DNA from: JAJFKJ01 sp964443025
GTDB lineage: Bacteria > Pseudomonadota > Gammaproteobacteria > JABCZS01
Direction of reading: 5' to 3'
Length of the DNA: 13,843 bases
Assembly: GCA_964443025.1 (NCBI GenBank)
Contig: CAYUEL010000055.1
Coordinates: 1-13,843, forward strand
This document shows, in pieces, positions 6,727 through 13,412 of the stretch (positions are counted from its first letter, which is position 1; each line of letters begins with the position of its first letter). Both the position numbers and the translations under genes were made by a program. A model generated the notes under the pieces. That model was not told where the DNA came from, made no database searches, and worked only from the letters and a program-made list of their open reading frames with translations.

Positions 6727-7825
6727 TGAATCCCGTGATTCCACCGGTAAGATTGGTACAAGCGTAGCCCAAATCCCTCAAAAATGCGACCGCACGACCG
6801 CTTCGACCGCCACTACGGCAGTAAACAATATAATGTTCTTCTTTGGAAAGCTTACCGAGGTGATCGGGCAGGGTATTGAGTGGAATATTCACGGCATTGC
6901 CGATTATCCCCGTTTCAAGTAACTCAAAAGGTTCACGTACGTCAATCAATTTTAAATGGGGATTTTGTTGCAATTGTGCACGCAAGGTGGCGGCATCAAT
7001 CGCATGTTGAGACGGTTGTGGGTGATGATGGCAAGTGTGCATGATTTCCTCCAGTTGAGTGATAGTAGGATGCTGGCCGCATAAAGCGCAGTCAGGGTTT
7101 TTACCGATATGGATCGTTTTAAATGACATATTAAGGGTATTGACCGTTAACAGTCGATGAATCAGCGGTTCGCCACAACCAATGATCAGTTTCAATGCTT
7201 CAGTTGCTTGCATCACGCCAAATAATCCTGGTAATACGCCTAATACACCGCCGGTGGCGCAATCGGGAATAGCGTCTTTTGCAGGTATTTCAGGAAATAA
7301 ACAACGGTAACAGGGACCCTGTGGTGTACAAAAAATTGATATCTGGCCTTTAAATTGAAAGATACTGGCTTGTATGTTAGGTTTTCCTGCAAAGTGGCAT
7401 GCATCATTAATTAAATAACGGCTGCTAAAATTATCGGTGCCATCGATGATGATGTCATACTGAGAAATAATATCCAACGCATTGTCGGCATTTAAGCGTT
7501 GTTGATAAGTGACAACACGAACATCAGGATTATGGTGATTGATCCAACGTTCAGCGGATACGACTTTAAGTTCGCCGATAGTTGCTGTTTCAAAAATAGT
7601 TTGGCGTTGCAGATTGGATAATTCAACCCTATCAGGATCGATAATCCCCAATTCACCGATGCCTGCCGCTGTTAAATACGTAATGACCGGCGTACCCAAC
7701 CCACCCGCACCCACACAAAGTACTTTAGCTTGTCTAATTTTGGCTTGTCCCGCAGGTCCTACTTCCGGCAAACTTAAATGCCGCGAATAACGTTGAACTG
7801 CATCGGGATTCACCTTAACAACCAT
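6710..7825 (-). CDS. ThiF/MoeB/HesA-type adenylyltransferase fused to a C-terminal rhodanese domain
   Basis: 371 aa. Activates the C-terminus of a ubiquitin-like sulfur carrier (ThiS or MoaD type) by adenylation and can hand on sulfur through its rhodanese domain. Visible: RYSRHLSLPEVG (12-23); nucleotide loop GAGGLG (39-44); IIDPDRVELSNLQRQ (61-75); DGTDNFSSR (128-136); zinc pairs C172-x-x-C175 and C246-x-x-C249; DCATGGVLGVLPG with Cys189; rhodanese domain from about 275, with DVRE (295-298) and active-site loop CRSGGRS (336-342). Key cysteines are all present. I chose ATG 7825, which overlaps the PrcB-like gene by 11 bp and leaves the usual short N-terminus before RYSRH. The frame extends to 7873, which would add 16 unlikely residues. 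No carrier or thiamine/molybdopterin genes are nearby, so the pathway cannot be told. The domain order is that of MoeZ/MoeBR-type enzymes. Confidence 0.93.
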   Translation of the reverse strand: MVVKVNPDAVQRYSRHLSLPEVGPAGQAKIRQAKVLCVGAGGLGTPVITYLTAAGIGELGIIDPDRVELSNLQRQTIFETATIGELKVVSAERWINHHNPDVRVVTYQQRLNADNALDIISQYDIIIDGTDNFSSRYLINDACHFAGKPNIQASIFQFKGQISIFCTPQGPCYRCLFPEIPAKDAIPDCATGGVLGVLPGLFGVMQATEALKLIIGCGEPLIHRLLTVNTLNMSFKTIHIGKNPDCALCGQHPTITQLEEIMHTCHHHPQPSQHAIDAATLRAQLQQNPHLKLIDVREPFELLETGIIGNAVNIPLNTLPDHLGKLSKEEHYIVYCRSGGRSGRAVAFLRDLGYACTNLTGGITGFNENAT

Positions 7826-8405
7826 AAGTATGTGTAGAAAGTAATAGTTTTGCAGGGAGATCTGTTTTATCAATGGTGATGATCACATAGGGTTGTGCGA
7901 TCATGCCTAAGCTCATGCAGTTCGCGCCCGGTTGTTCACGCGTCGCATAAACCCACAATTCACCGTTTTGATTTTCAATACGCTCAATACGAATGTAATA
8001 ACCGCTGTTCGGTTGATCGCTATCAATGATGGCAAATACTTGTTGTTTTTCAAAATCAACGGCGGGCGCGGGAGGAGATGGAACCACAGTCATGTGTTTT
8101 TTCCAAAATGTAACCCAGTTTTGTTCATTTGTGAATGTATGTAACATCGCTTTATCTTGTTTGGCGCCACTCATTGTGCCGTTATCAATGATATTAAATG
8201 TAATAAGATTAGAAGCGGGCTCAGGCTCAACGGTAGGTTCGGGCTTCACGATCGCGGTCGTTTCATTCAGCTGGGGTTCGGGTTGTTGCGTAACCGGCGT
8301 ATTATTATCAATCGTTGCAGCCAATTCATTCACCGGTTGATCAGCCCATGCGGTAAAACATAGAGTTGAAAGCAAACATGCAGATAACCATTTTTTCATC
8401 ATCAT
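7815..8405 (-). CDS. Exported protein with PrcB-type C-terminal domain
   Basis: 196 aa. A clear signal peptide (MMMKKWLSACLLSTLCFTAWA, with cleavage likely after AWA at 21) predicts export. The cysteine at 16 does not sit in a proper lipobox. A Pro/Glu-rich linker (about 35-65) follows. Residues about 116-178 (VDFEKQQVFAIID, then GYYIRIERIE, then PGANCMSLGMIAQPYVIITI) look like the C-terminal domain of PrcB, a subunit linked to the spirochaete dentilisin protease complex and found alone in many bacteria. Two cysteines (163 and 196) could form a disulfide. Any of three consecutive ATG codons (8405, 8402, 8399) could start. AAGGA upstream overlaps the ffh stop codon, so the gene is coupled to ffh (12 bp gap). 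Exact role unknown. Confidence 0.72.
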   Translation of the reverse strand: MMMKKWLSACLLSTLCFTAWADQPVNELAATIDNNTPVTQQPEPQLNETTAIVKPEPTVEPEPASNLITFNIIDNGTMSGAKQDKAMLHTFTNEQNWVTFWKKHMTVVPSPPAPAVDFEKQQVFAIIDSDQPNSGYYIRIERIENQNGELWVYATREQPGANCMSLGMIAQPYVIITIDKTDLPAKLLLSTHTYGC

Positions 8406-8417
8406 ATCTTTATATCC

Positions 8418-9770
8418 TTAATATTGAGGGAAACCTGGCGGCATTTGACTTTGCATTTGCCGCATCATTTTCTTCATATCACCTTTCTTTGAAAACTTCT
8501 TCATCATCTTTTGCATTTGCATAAACTGTTTCAGTAAACGATTAATTTCAGCGACATCATTACCTGATCCTGCTGCAATACGACGCTTGCGTGAACCCTT
8601 GATAATATCTGGGTAACGCCGTTCTTGTGGAGTCATGGAGTTGATGATAGCCTCATATTTTACGAACATTTTATCGTCGATGCCTGTCATCGGCATTTGC
8701 GCCGCACCTGGGAGTTTGCTTAATATCCCTTGCATTCCGCCTAATTTATTCATTTGTTGAATTTGATCGCGAAAATCAGATAAATCAAAGTTACCTTTTT
8801 GTAGTTTTTTAGCTGCTTTTTCAGCTTGTGTTTTATCGATCTTCGTTTGTGCTTCTTCAATCAGGGTTAATACATCGCCCATCCCCAACATACGTGATGC
8901 CACACGTTCAGGATGAAACGCTTCCAATGCATGAATCTTTTCACCCACACCCATAAATTTAATAGGCTTTTGTGTCACGTGTCGAATAGAAAGAGCGGCA
9001 CCACCTCGGCTATCGCCGTCGGCTTTCGTGAGAATAACACCCGTGATTGGAATTAAATCGCTGAATGATTTCGCAACATTCACGGCATCTTGACCCGTCA
9101 TGCTATCAACTACCAACAATGATTCAATCGGATTCGTGGCGCGATGAACTGCTTGCAATTCATTCATCATGTCAGTATCGATGTGTAAACGTCCAGCGGT
9201 ATCAAGGATAACAACATCATAGCCTTGACGTTTCGCTGCATCGATCGCGTTCTGTGCGATGGTTACAGGTTTATCTTGAAGGCTACTGGGAAACCAATGT
9301 GCATCAATTTGTGTTGCTAGTGTTTTTAATTGTTCGATCGCAGCGGGACGATACACATCCAGCGATGCCAACATCACTTTTTTACCAGATTCCTGTATGA
9401 GTTTACGTGCCAGTTTAGCGGTTGTAGTGGTTTTACCCGAGCCCTGTAAACCAAGCATCAATATCACGGCGGGTGGTTGGCAAATTAAATTAAGTGCATC
9501 ATTATGTTCACCCATAATGCGTGTGAGTTCGTCATGCACGACTTTAATCAGCGCTTGACCGGGTGATAGGCTTTTTTGCACTTCTTGGCCCAAAGCCTTT
9601 TCACGTACCTGATCAATGAATTCCTTTACAACGGGTAGAGCGGCATCGGCCTCCAACAGGGCCATGCGTACGTCGCGCAGGCTATCTTTAATATTATCTT
9701 CGTTAAGAACCGCCTGACCGGACAGTTTTTTAATGGTTTGGCTTAAGCGTTCTGAAAGCTGCTGAAACAT
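8418..9770 (-). CDS. ffh: Signal recognition particle protein Ffh (SRP54 homologue)
   Basis: GTPase of the signal recognition particle. It binds 4.5S RNA and signal sequences and delivers ribosomes to FtsY at the inner membrane. 450 aa, full length. Visible: N domain helices; P-loop GLQGSGKTTTTAKLA (107-121); DVYRPAAIEQL (138-148); DTAGRLH (190-196); TKADGDSRGGAALS (248-261); M domain with the RNA-binding SRKRRIAAGSG (393-403); and a Met-rich C-terminus ending PPGFPQY. AGGTGA precedes the ATG closely. It is the first gene of the minus-strand operon. In most relatives the next gene is rpsP, but here five other operon genes and three unrecognised genes intervene. Confidence 0.98.
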   Translation of the reverse strand: MFQQLSERLSQTIKKLSGQAVLNEDNIKDSLRDVRMALLEADAALPVVKEFIDQVREKALGQEVQKSLSPGQALIKVVHDELTRIMGEHNDALNLICQPPAVILMLGLQGSGKTTTTAKLARKLIQESGKKVMLASLDVYRPAAIEQLKTLATQIDAHWFPSSLQDKPVTIAQNAIDAAKRQGYDVVILDTAGRLHIDTDMMNELQAVHRATNPIESLLVVDSMTGQDAVNVAKSFSDLIPITGVILTKADGDSRGGAALSIRHVTQKPIKFMGVGEKIHALEAFHPERVASRMLGMGDVLTLIEEAQTKIDKTQAEKAAKKLQKGNFDLSDFRDQIQQMNKLGGMQGILSKLPGAAQMPMTGIDDKMFVKYEAIINSMTPQERRYPDIIKGSRKRRIAAGSGNDVAEINRLLKQFMQMQKMMKKFSKKGDMKKMMRQMQSQMPPGFPQY

Positions 9771-9799
9771 GGTTCACCTGGGTAAAAAGAGACCCGCCT

Positions 9800-9845
9800 A
9801 TTGTATCGCATCTTTAGGATACAGTGGGATATGATTTGAAATCAA
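9800..9845 (-). promoter_or_regulatory. Candidate promoter region of the ffh operon
   Basis: On the minus strand a good -10, TACAAT (9800-9805), lies about 30 nt before the ffh start but lacks a convincing -35 at 16-18 nt. An alternative is TTGATT (9840-9845), 18-nt spacer, TATCCT. This second option overlaps the palindrome TGATTTGAAATCA (9832-9844) and the candidate -35 of the divergent gene. Which one is used cannot be decided by reading. Confidence 0.4.
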
Positions 9846-9864
9846 GGGCTTAGGCTATTGTAAA
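9836..9864 (+). promoter_or_regulatory. Candidate promoter of the 456-aa gene and ypjD-corB
   Basis: TTGAAA (9836-9841), 17-nt spacer, TGTAAA (9859-9864): 5/6 and 4/6 matches. A second possibility is TTGTAA (9858-9863), 19-nt spacer, TAATAT (9883-9888). Both precede the AGAAGG ribosome site at 9891-9896. As no other clear promoter was seen before ypjD, this one may also drive ypjD and corB. Confidence 0.4.
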
Positions 9865-9903
9865 ATCTATAAAACTAACTCATAATATAAAGAAGGGTAT
9901 TTT

Positions 9904-11274
9904 ATGGGCAATGGCAGTTCATTTAAAAATGTGCACGAGTATGCAACTTGGCTTGCTGGGAAGGTTGGATTAGGTCCGGCGCCCGATGTGGTTGCATTGG
10001 ATGATATTGAAAAATATGTAAAATTTATAAACACAGATAAAATCGTGCCTGTTACCTTGTTGGCCTGCAAAGACCATCAAGTTTATCTGACTGATTCAAG
10101 CATAGAAAGCGCACAAGCATCAACGATAAACGATATTAAAAAAGATTTTACACGATCAGGTACGCAAGGAATTGAAGAAGTACCATTGTATGTGAATGAA
10201 CAAAAAACAACACTTAAAGAAAATGCCGATAACAGCTTTTCTCAACAAAACTTTAGCGACTGGCACTTAGAGAACTATGGGCAACACTGGTTGCGTCCGT
10301 TCTCTGAGATTGGCAAGGCAATGGGTAACCATGGTAAAACGCTAGAGCTTGCAAAACAGGTTTCAAGCCCTGATCTAAGAAATTCAAAAATAATACTTGA
10401 GGATGAAGCAGAAGACTCAAAAGACAACCATTATTCAATTCCCACCAAAACAGCAGCCATGGGATTATATGAACAAGAAGGAAGAAAATACGTTGTGGTC
10501 ATTGAAAAGGATTTAACATTAGCAACGGACCCGGGTGATCCAGAAAATAAAAAAGCAAAACCCATACCAGGCCATATGATTTCTGTTTATCGCTACGTTG
10601 AAGAGCAAGGTTATGTGTTTGAAAGCATGAAAGGATCAAATCCTTTCCCACGAGTTTTTATGGCGCAACATAAACACATGGTCGATGTTGCTCAGGTTAA
10701 ATACTTACGTAAAAAAATAATCAATTACGTTCTTAACGCACAATGCCAACGCTATCAACGGTACTGTGATCCCAGGAGTTCGCAACATTCAAATAATACG
10801 GCAGGGACTATTCTTGCCATATTGCTAGCGTTGCGTATATTGGCTGAAAAAATAGATGCATATGAATGTAATGCGGTGATTCAAATTATTAAAGAAGCGG
10901 AAAAATCAAGTCCAGATTTATACACCATCGGTATCCATATTAATGCCCTAATGCCTGAAATAACATCATTACAAGCAGCCGCAAAAAAACAAATGTGGAA
11001 AGGAGCTGCATGGTTAGTATTAGGATTAGCGTTGCTCACATTTTCTGCGCTTGCTGGATTAGAATTTGTGGATACTTATAAAGCAGGTTTAGCGATAGAA
11101 TCATGGGTTGTTAATGACCGAAATAATTTAGGAGCCGTTGCAGCGGTTGCTAGTACTGCGGGCGGAGTCGTCAGCGCTTATCAAGCCTATGTTAATATCA
11201 GACCTGGTTATCAAGCCAAACAAGCGGCTCAAACATTGAAGGATAAAAAAGCTGATCCCCCTGACCCAGCTTAA
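9904..11274 (+). CDS. Unrecognised 456-aa protein with C-terminal membrane hairpin
   Basis: Function not recognised. There is no signal peptide. Residues 1-290 look soluble, with a hydrophobic strand around 46-55 (IVPVTLLAC), a charged acidic patch (about 164-175) and a mixed strand region (IPGHMISVYRYVEEQGYVFE, 221-240). Residues about 296-362 look helical. Two predicted membrane segments follow (about 365-386 and 408-430), with a short loop of about 20 residues and a basic tail ending PPDPA. The C-terminal hairpin plus the AYQAY ending of the second segment recall the 275-aa protein at 2757-3584, but I see no clear copy of that family's ~75-aa module. AGAAGG lies 7 nt before the ATG. The stop is 19 bp before ypjD, so they are probably co-transcribed. 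It sits between ffh and ypjD, genes that are usually direct divergent neighbours. An exported effector is a reasonable guess, without proof. Confidence 0.82.
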   Translation: MGNGSSFKNVHEYATWLAGKVGLGPAPDVVALDDIEKYVKFINTDKIVPVTLLACKDHQVYLTDSSIESAQASTINDIKKDFTRSGTQGIEEVPLYVNEQKTTLKENADNSFSQQNFSDWHLENYGQHWLRPFSEIGKAMGNHGKTLELAKQVSSPDLRNSKIILEDEAEDSKDNHYSIPTKTAAMGLYEQEGRKYVVVIEKDLTLATDPGDPENKKAKPIPGHMISVYRYVEEQGYVFESMKGSNPFPRVFMAQHKHMVDVAQVKYLRKKIINYVLNAQCQRYQRYCDPRSSQHSNNTAGTILAILLALRILAEKIDAYECNAVIQIIKEAEKSSPDLYTIGIHINALMPEITSLQAAAKKQMWKGAAWLVLGLALLTFSALAGLEFVDTYKAGLAIESWVVNDRNNLGAVAAVASTAGGVVSAYQAYVNIRPGYQAKQAAQTLKDKKADPPDPA

Positions 11275-11293
11275 TTTGTGATAAACTTGCCCA

Positions 11294-12058
11294 ATGACTT
11301 TAACCATCTGCATTTTATTTTACCTGGCTGCCTTTGTGGCGCAAGCCCAGTATTTACGCGCGTATAAGCCTATTTACCGAGTGATGACCCTGTCGACTAC
11401 GTTGGTAGCAGCGCTGCTGCAAATGGGGTTATTGCATGCTTGGATTGATACATCCACAGGACAGAACCTCGATGTTTTTAATTTAATTAATTTCATTACC
11501 TGGTTGTGGGTGGTTATTACATTGATTTCTTGCATACGGACGCGAATAGAAAGTAGTTTATTCATTGTTATCCCAATGAATGTATTATCGATTCTGTTAG
11601 TGAAATATTACGCTGGTCAAACAGTGATCCCTTTAGCACAATCTCCCGCGGAATTGTGGCATATCATCTTTGCATTATTAGCCTATGCCATTTTTGGTGT
11701 GGCGTGTTTGCAAGCTTGTGTGTTGGGATTGCAATTGCAATGGTTAAGCAAACATCCTGGGAAACGGTATTTACAAGCAATGCCGCCGGTAGAAGGTATG
11801 CAACAACTCATGTTCAATACATTATTAATGGGCATGTTAGTCTTTACCATCGCCATGAGTTTAGGTTTTGTATTTGCTGAACAGGGTGGTCAATTGTATG
11901 TAAGCAAAGGTGGATTGAGCTTATTAGCCTGGGTTATTTATTTCGGTCTATTATTAGCCTATTATAAATTTGGTTTAAAACTGCGTCTTGCGGTGCTTTG
12001 GACGATCTTAGCATGGGTGGGTTTAAGCTTGGCTTATTTTGGAACTAGGATATTATGA
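11294..12058 (+). CDS. ypjD: CcsA-like inner membrane protein YpjD
   Basis: 254 aa, about eight predicted membrane helices, matching the YpjD branch of the cytochrome c assembly (CcsA/CcmC-like) family. Visible: an N-terminal LYLAAF-type helix; NLINFITWLWVVITL; LWHIIFALLAYAIFGVACLQA with a conserved-looking His; MPPVEGMQQLMFNTLLMG; and GGLSLLAWVIYFGLLLAYYKFG with a LAYFGTRIL end. There is no Trp-rich haem-handling motif of true CcsA or CcmC. Its end shares ATGA with corB. The order ffh (divergent), ypjD, corB is as in E. coli, where YpjD and CorB are linked to Mg/Co handling by genetics; that role here is inferred. The ATG at 11294 has no good ribosome site, so translation may depend on the upstream gene, 19 bp away. 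Confidence 0.88.
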   Translation: MTLTICILFYLAAFVAQAQYLRAYKPIYRVMTLSTTLVAALLQMGLLHAWIDTSTGQNLDVFNLINFITWLWVVITLISCIRTRIESSLFIVIPMNVLSILLVKYYAGQTVIPLAQSPAELWHIIFALLAYAIFGVACLQACVLGLQLQWLSKHPGKRYLQAMPPVEGMQQLMFNTLLMGMLVFTIAMSLGFVFAEQGGQLYVSKGGLSLLAWVIYFGLLLAYYKFGLKLRLAVLWTILAWVGLSLAYFGTRIL

Positions 12059-13329
12059 TTGTAGAACTTTCAGTAACAGCATTAGTCGTCATACTTGTAA
12101 TATTGATTATTTTTTCGGCTTTTTTCTCGGGGTCTGAAACATCGATGATGGCATCGAACCGTTATCGTTTGCGTCATCAAGCCAAAGAAGGTAAAAAGAG
12201 CGCTATTTTAGCGGAAAAACTATTAAAACAACCCGATAAATTATTAGGCACGATATTAACCGGTAATACCTTTGCAAACATTCTTGCATCCACGGTGGCA
12301 ACAATTATTGCGGTGGAAGTGTGGGGCGATGTGGGTTTAATGGTAGCGCCGATTGTATTAACCGTGGTGATTTTAATCTTAGGTGAAGTAGCACCCAAAA
12401 CATTGGCCGCAATGAAAGCCAATTCATTAGCCTTGATTGTCGCCTGGCCTTTGTATGGATTATTAATATTATTATATCCTGTGGTATTTCTCGTTAACGG
12501 CGTTTCCAATGGTTTATTAAAACTCTGCCGTGTGGATAAACCTTCGAGTAGTGCAGAACATTTAACCTCAGAAGAATTACGTACTGTTGTTGCAGAAGCC
12601 AGCGGTCGCATTCCTTCACGTCATAAAACCATGCTGTTACGTATTCTTGATTTAAAAGAAATGACGGTTGATGACATCATGGTGCCTCGTAATGAAATTA
12701 CAGGTATTGATATTAGCGAAGGTTGGGAAGCTATTTTGCAACAATTACGTCATGCACAACATACGCGGTTACCTGTGTATAACGATGGTATTGAAAATAT
12801 CATCGGGATTATTCATGTGCGCGATGTCGTTAACTTTTTAAGCGATGAGATCATGCATGATGAAAATGCATGTAAAGCCATGTTACGCGAACAAGCCAGT
12901 GATGTTTATTTTTTACCCGAAGGAACGCCATTAACAACGCAGTTGCTTAATTTTCAGACTAAGAAATTGCGCATGGGGATGGTGGTTGATGAGTACGGTG
13001 ATATTCAAGGGCTGGTTACGTTAGAAGATATCTTAGAAGAAATCGTCGGTGAATTTACGACTGATATCGCAGCAGCCATTCCAGATGTTCATCCGCAAGC
13101 GGATGGATCTTATTGGGTAGATGGTGGTGCCAATATTCGTGAACTTAATCGAGCGATGCACTGGCATTTGCCGGTGGATGGTCCTAAAACGTTAAGCGGT
13201 CTTATCATTGAAACCCTGGAGTTCATGCCTACGGCGAACCTGAGCTTGAAAATAAATGGGTATGCGATGGAAATCATTGCTATGCAAGAACAAAAGATCA
13301 AGACGGTGAAGATATTGCCAGAAAAATGA
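12055..13329 (+). CDS. corB: CNNM/CBS-domain magnesium-cobalt transporter family protein CorB
   Basis: 424 aa, full length for the CorB/YfjD group, a CNNM-type Mg2+ transport protein of the inner membrane. Domains in order: CNNM transmembrane domain (about 1-160) with FFSGSETSMMASNRYRLR (23-40), GNTFANILAST (70-80) and GEVAPKTLAAMKA (110-122); two CBS repeats (about 205-265 and 275-335), including MVPRNEITGID, TRLPVYNDG and VVDEYGDIQGLVTLEDILEE; and a C-terminal CorC/HlyC-type domain (about 345-422). The start ATG overlaps the ypjD stop (ATGA), giving translational coupling. Binding of ATP-Mg at the CBS pair is known for relatives. Confidence 0.94.
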   Translation: MIVELSVTALVVILVILIIFSAFFSGSETSMMASNRYRLRHQAKEGKKSAILAEKLLKQPDKLLGTILTGNTFANILASTVATIIAVEVWGDVGLMVAPIVLTVVILILGEVAPKTLAAMKANSLALIVAWPLYGLLILLYPVVFLVNGVSNGLLKLCRVDKPSSSAEHLTSEELRTVVAEASGRIPSRHKTMLLRILDLKEMTVDDIMVPRNEITGIDISEGWEAILQQLRHAQHTRLPVYNDGIENIIGIIHVRDVVNFLSDEIMHDENACKAMLREQASDVYFLPEGTPLTTQLLNFQTKKLRMGMVVDEYGDIQGLVTLEDILEEIVGEFTTDIAAAIPDVHPQADGSYWVDGGANIRELNRAMHWHLPVDGPKTLSGLIIETLEFMPTANLSLKINGYAMEIIAMQEQKIKTVKILPEK

Positions 13330-13337
13330 CATGTTGT

Positions 13338-13366
13338 TTGCTTTCCAACATAGGCTTGTCTATACT
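13338..13366 (+). promoter_or_regulatory. Candidate promoter of the HD-domain gene
   Basis: TTGCTT (13338-13343), 17-nt spacer, TATACT (13361-13366). The -10 is strong and the -35 partial. The start point would be near 13373, inside the 10-bp perfect palindrome TTTGCGCAAA (13371-13380), leaving a leader of about 40 nt with AAGGA (13400-13404). Confidence 0.45.
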
Positions 13367-13412
13367 TAGCTTTGCGCAAAAGAAAAAACTAAGTTAGATA
13401 AGGATAAAAACA

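Noticed and set aside
6727..6744. GTG at 6744 as start of the retropepsin-like protease
   Set aside because: Would put six polar residues before the basic-hydrophobic anchor and lengthen the overlap with the upstream gene; ATG 6726 fits better.
7826..7873. Upstream ATG at 7873 for the E1-like gene
   Set aside because: Adds 16 residues not typical of the family and a 59-bp overlap with the PrcB-like gene.
8026..8340. 104-codon open frame on the plus strand
   Set aside because: Antisense to the signal-peptide/PrcB-like gene, whose leader peptide and domain are coherent. Low-complexity product, several overlapping frames typical of a shadow.
525..11274. Type IV secretion signal (Glu-rich E-block) at the C-termini of the four hairpin proteins
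   Set aside because: The last 20-30 residues are Asn/Ser-rich, mixed, or Lys-rich, but none shows a clear glutamate block, so secretion remains only a guess.
12177..12611. 144-codon open frame on the minus strand
   Set aside because: It lies fully inside corB, whose CNNM and CBS motifs are unmistakable. No ribosome site or recognisable product.
13331..13351. Hairpin ATGTTG...CAACAT after corB as an intrinsic terminator
   Set aside because: Stem of 6 bp with few G-C pairs, loop of 9 and no T-tract after it.
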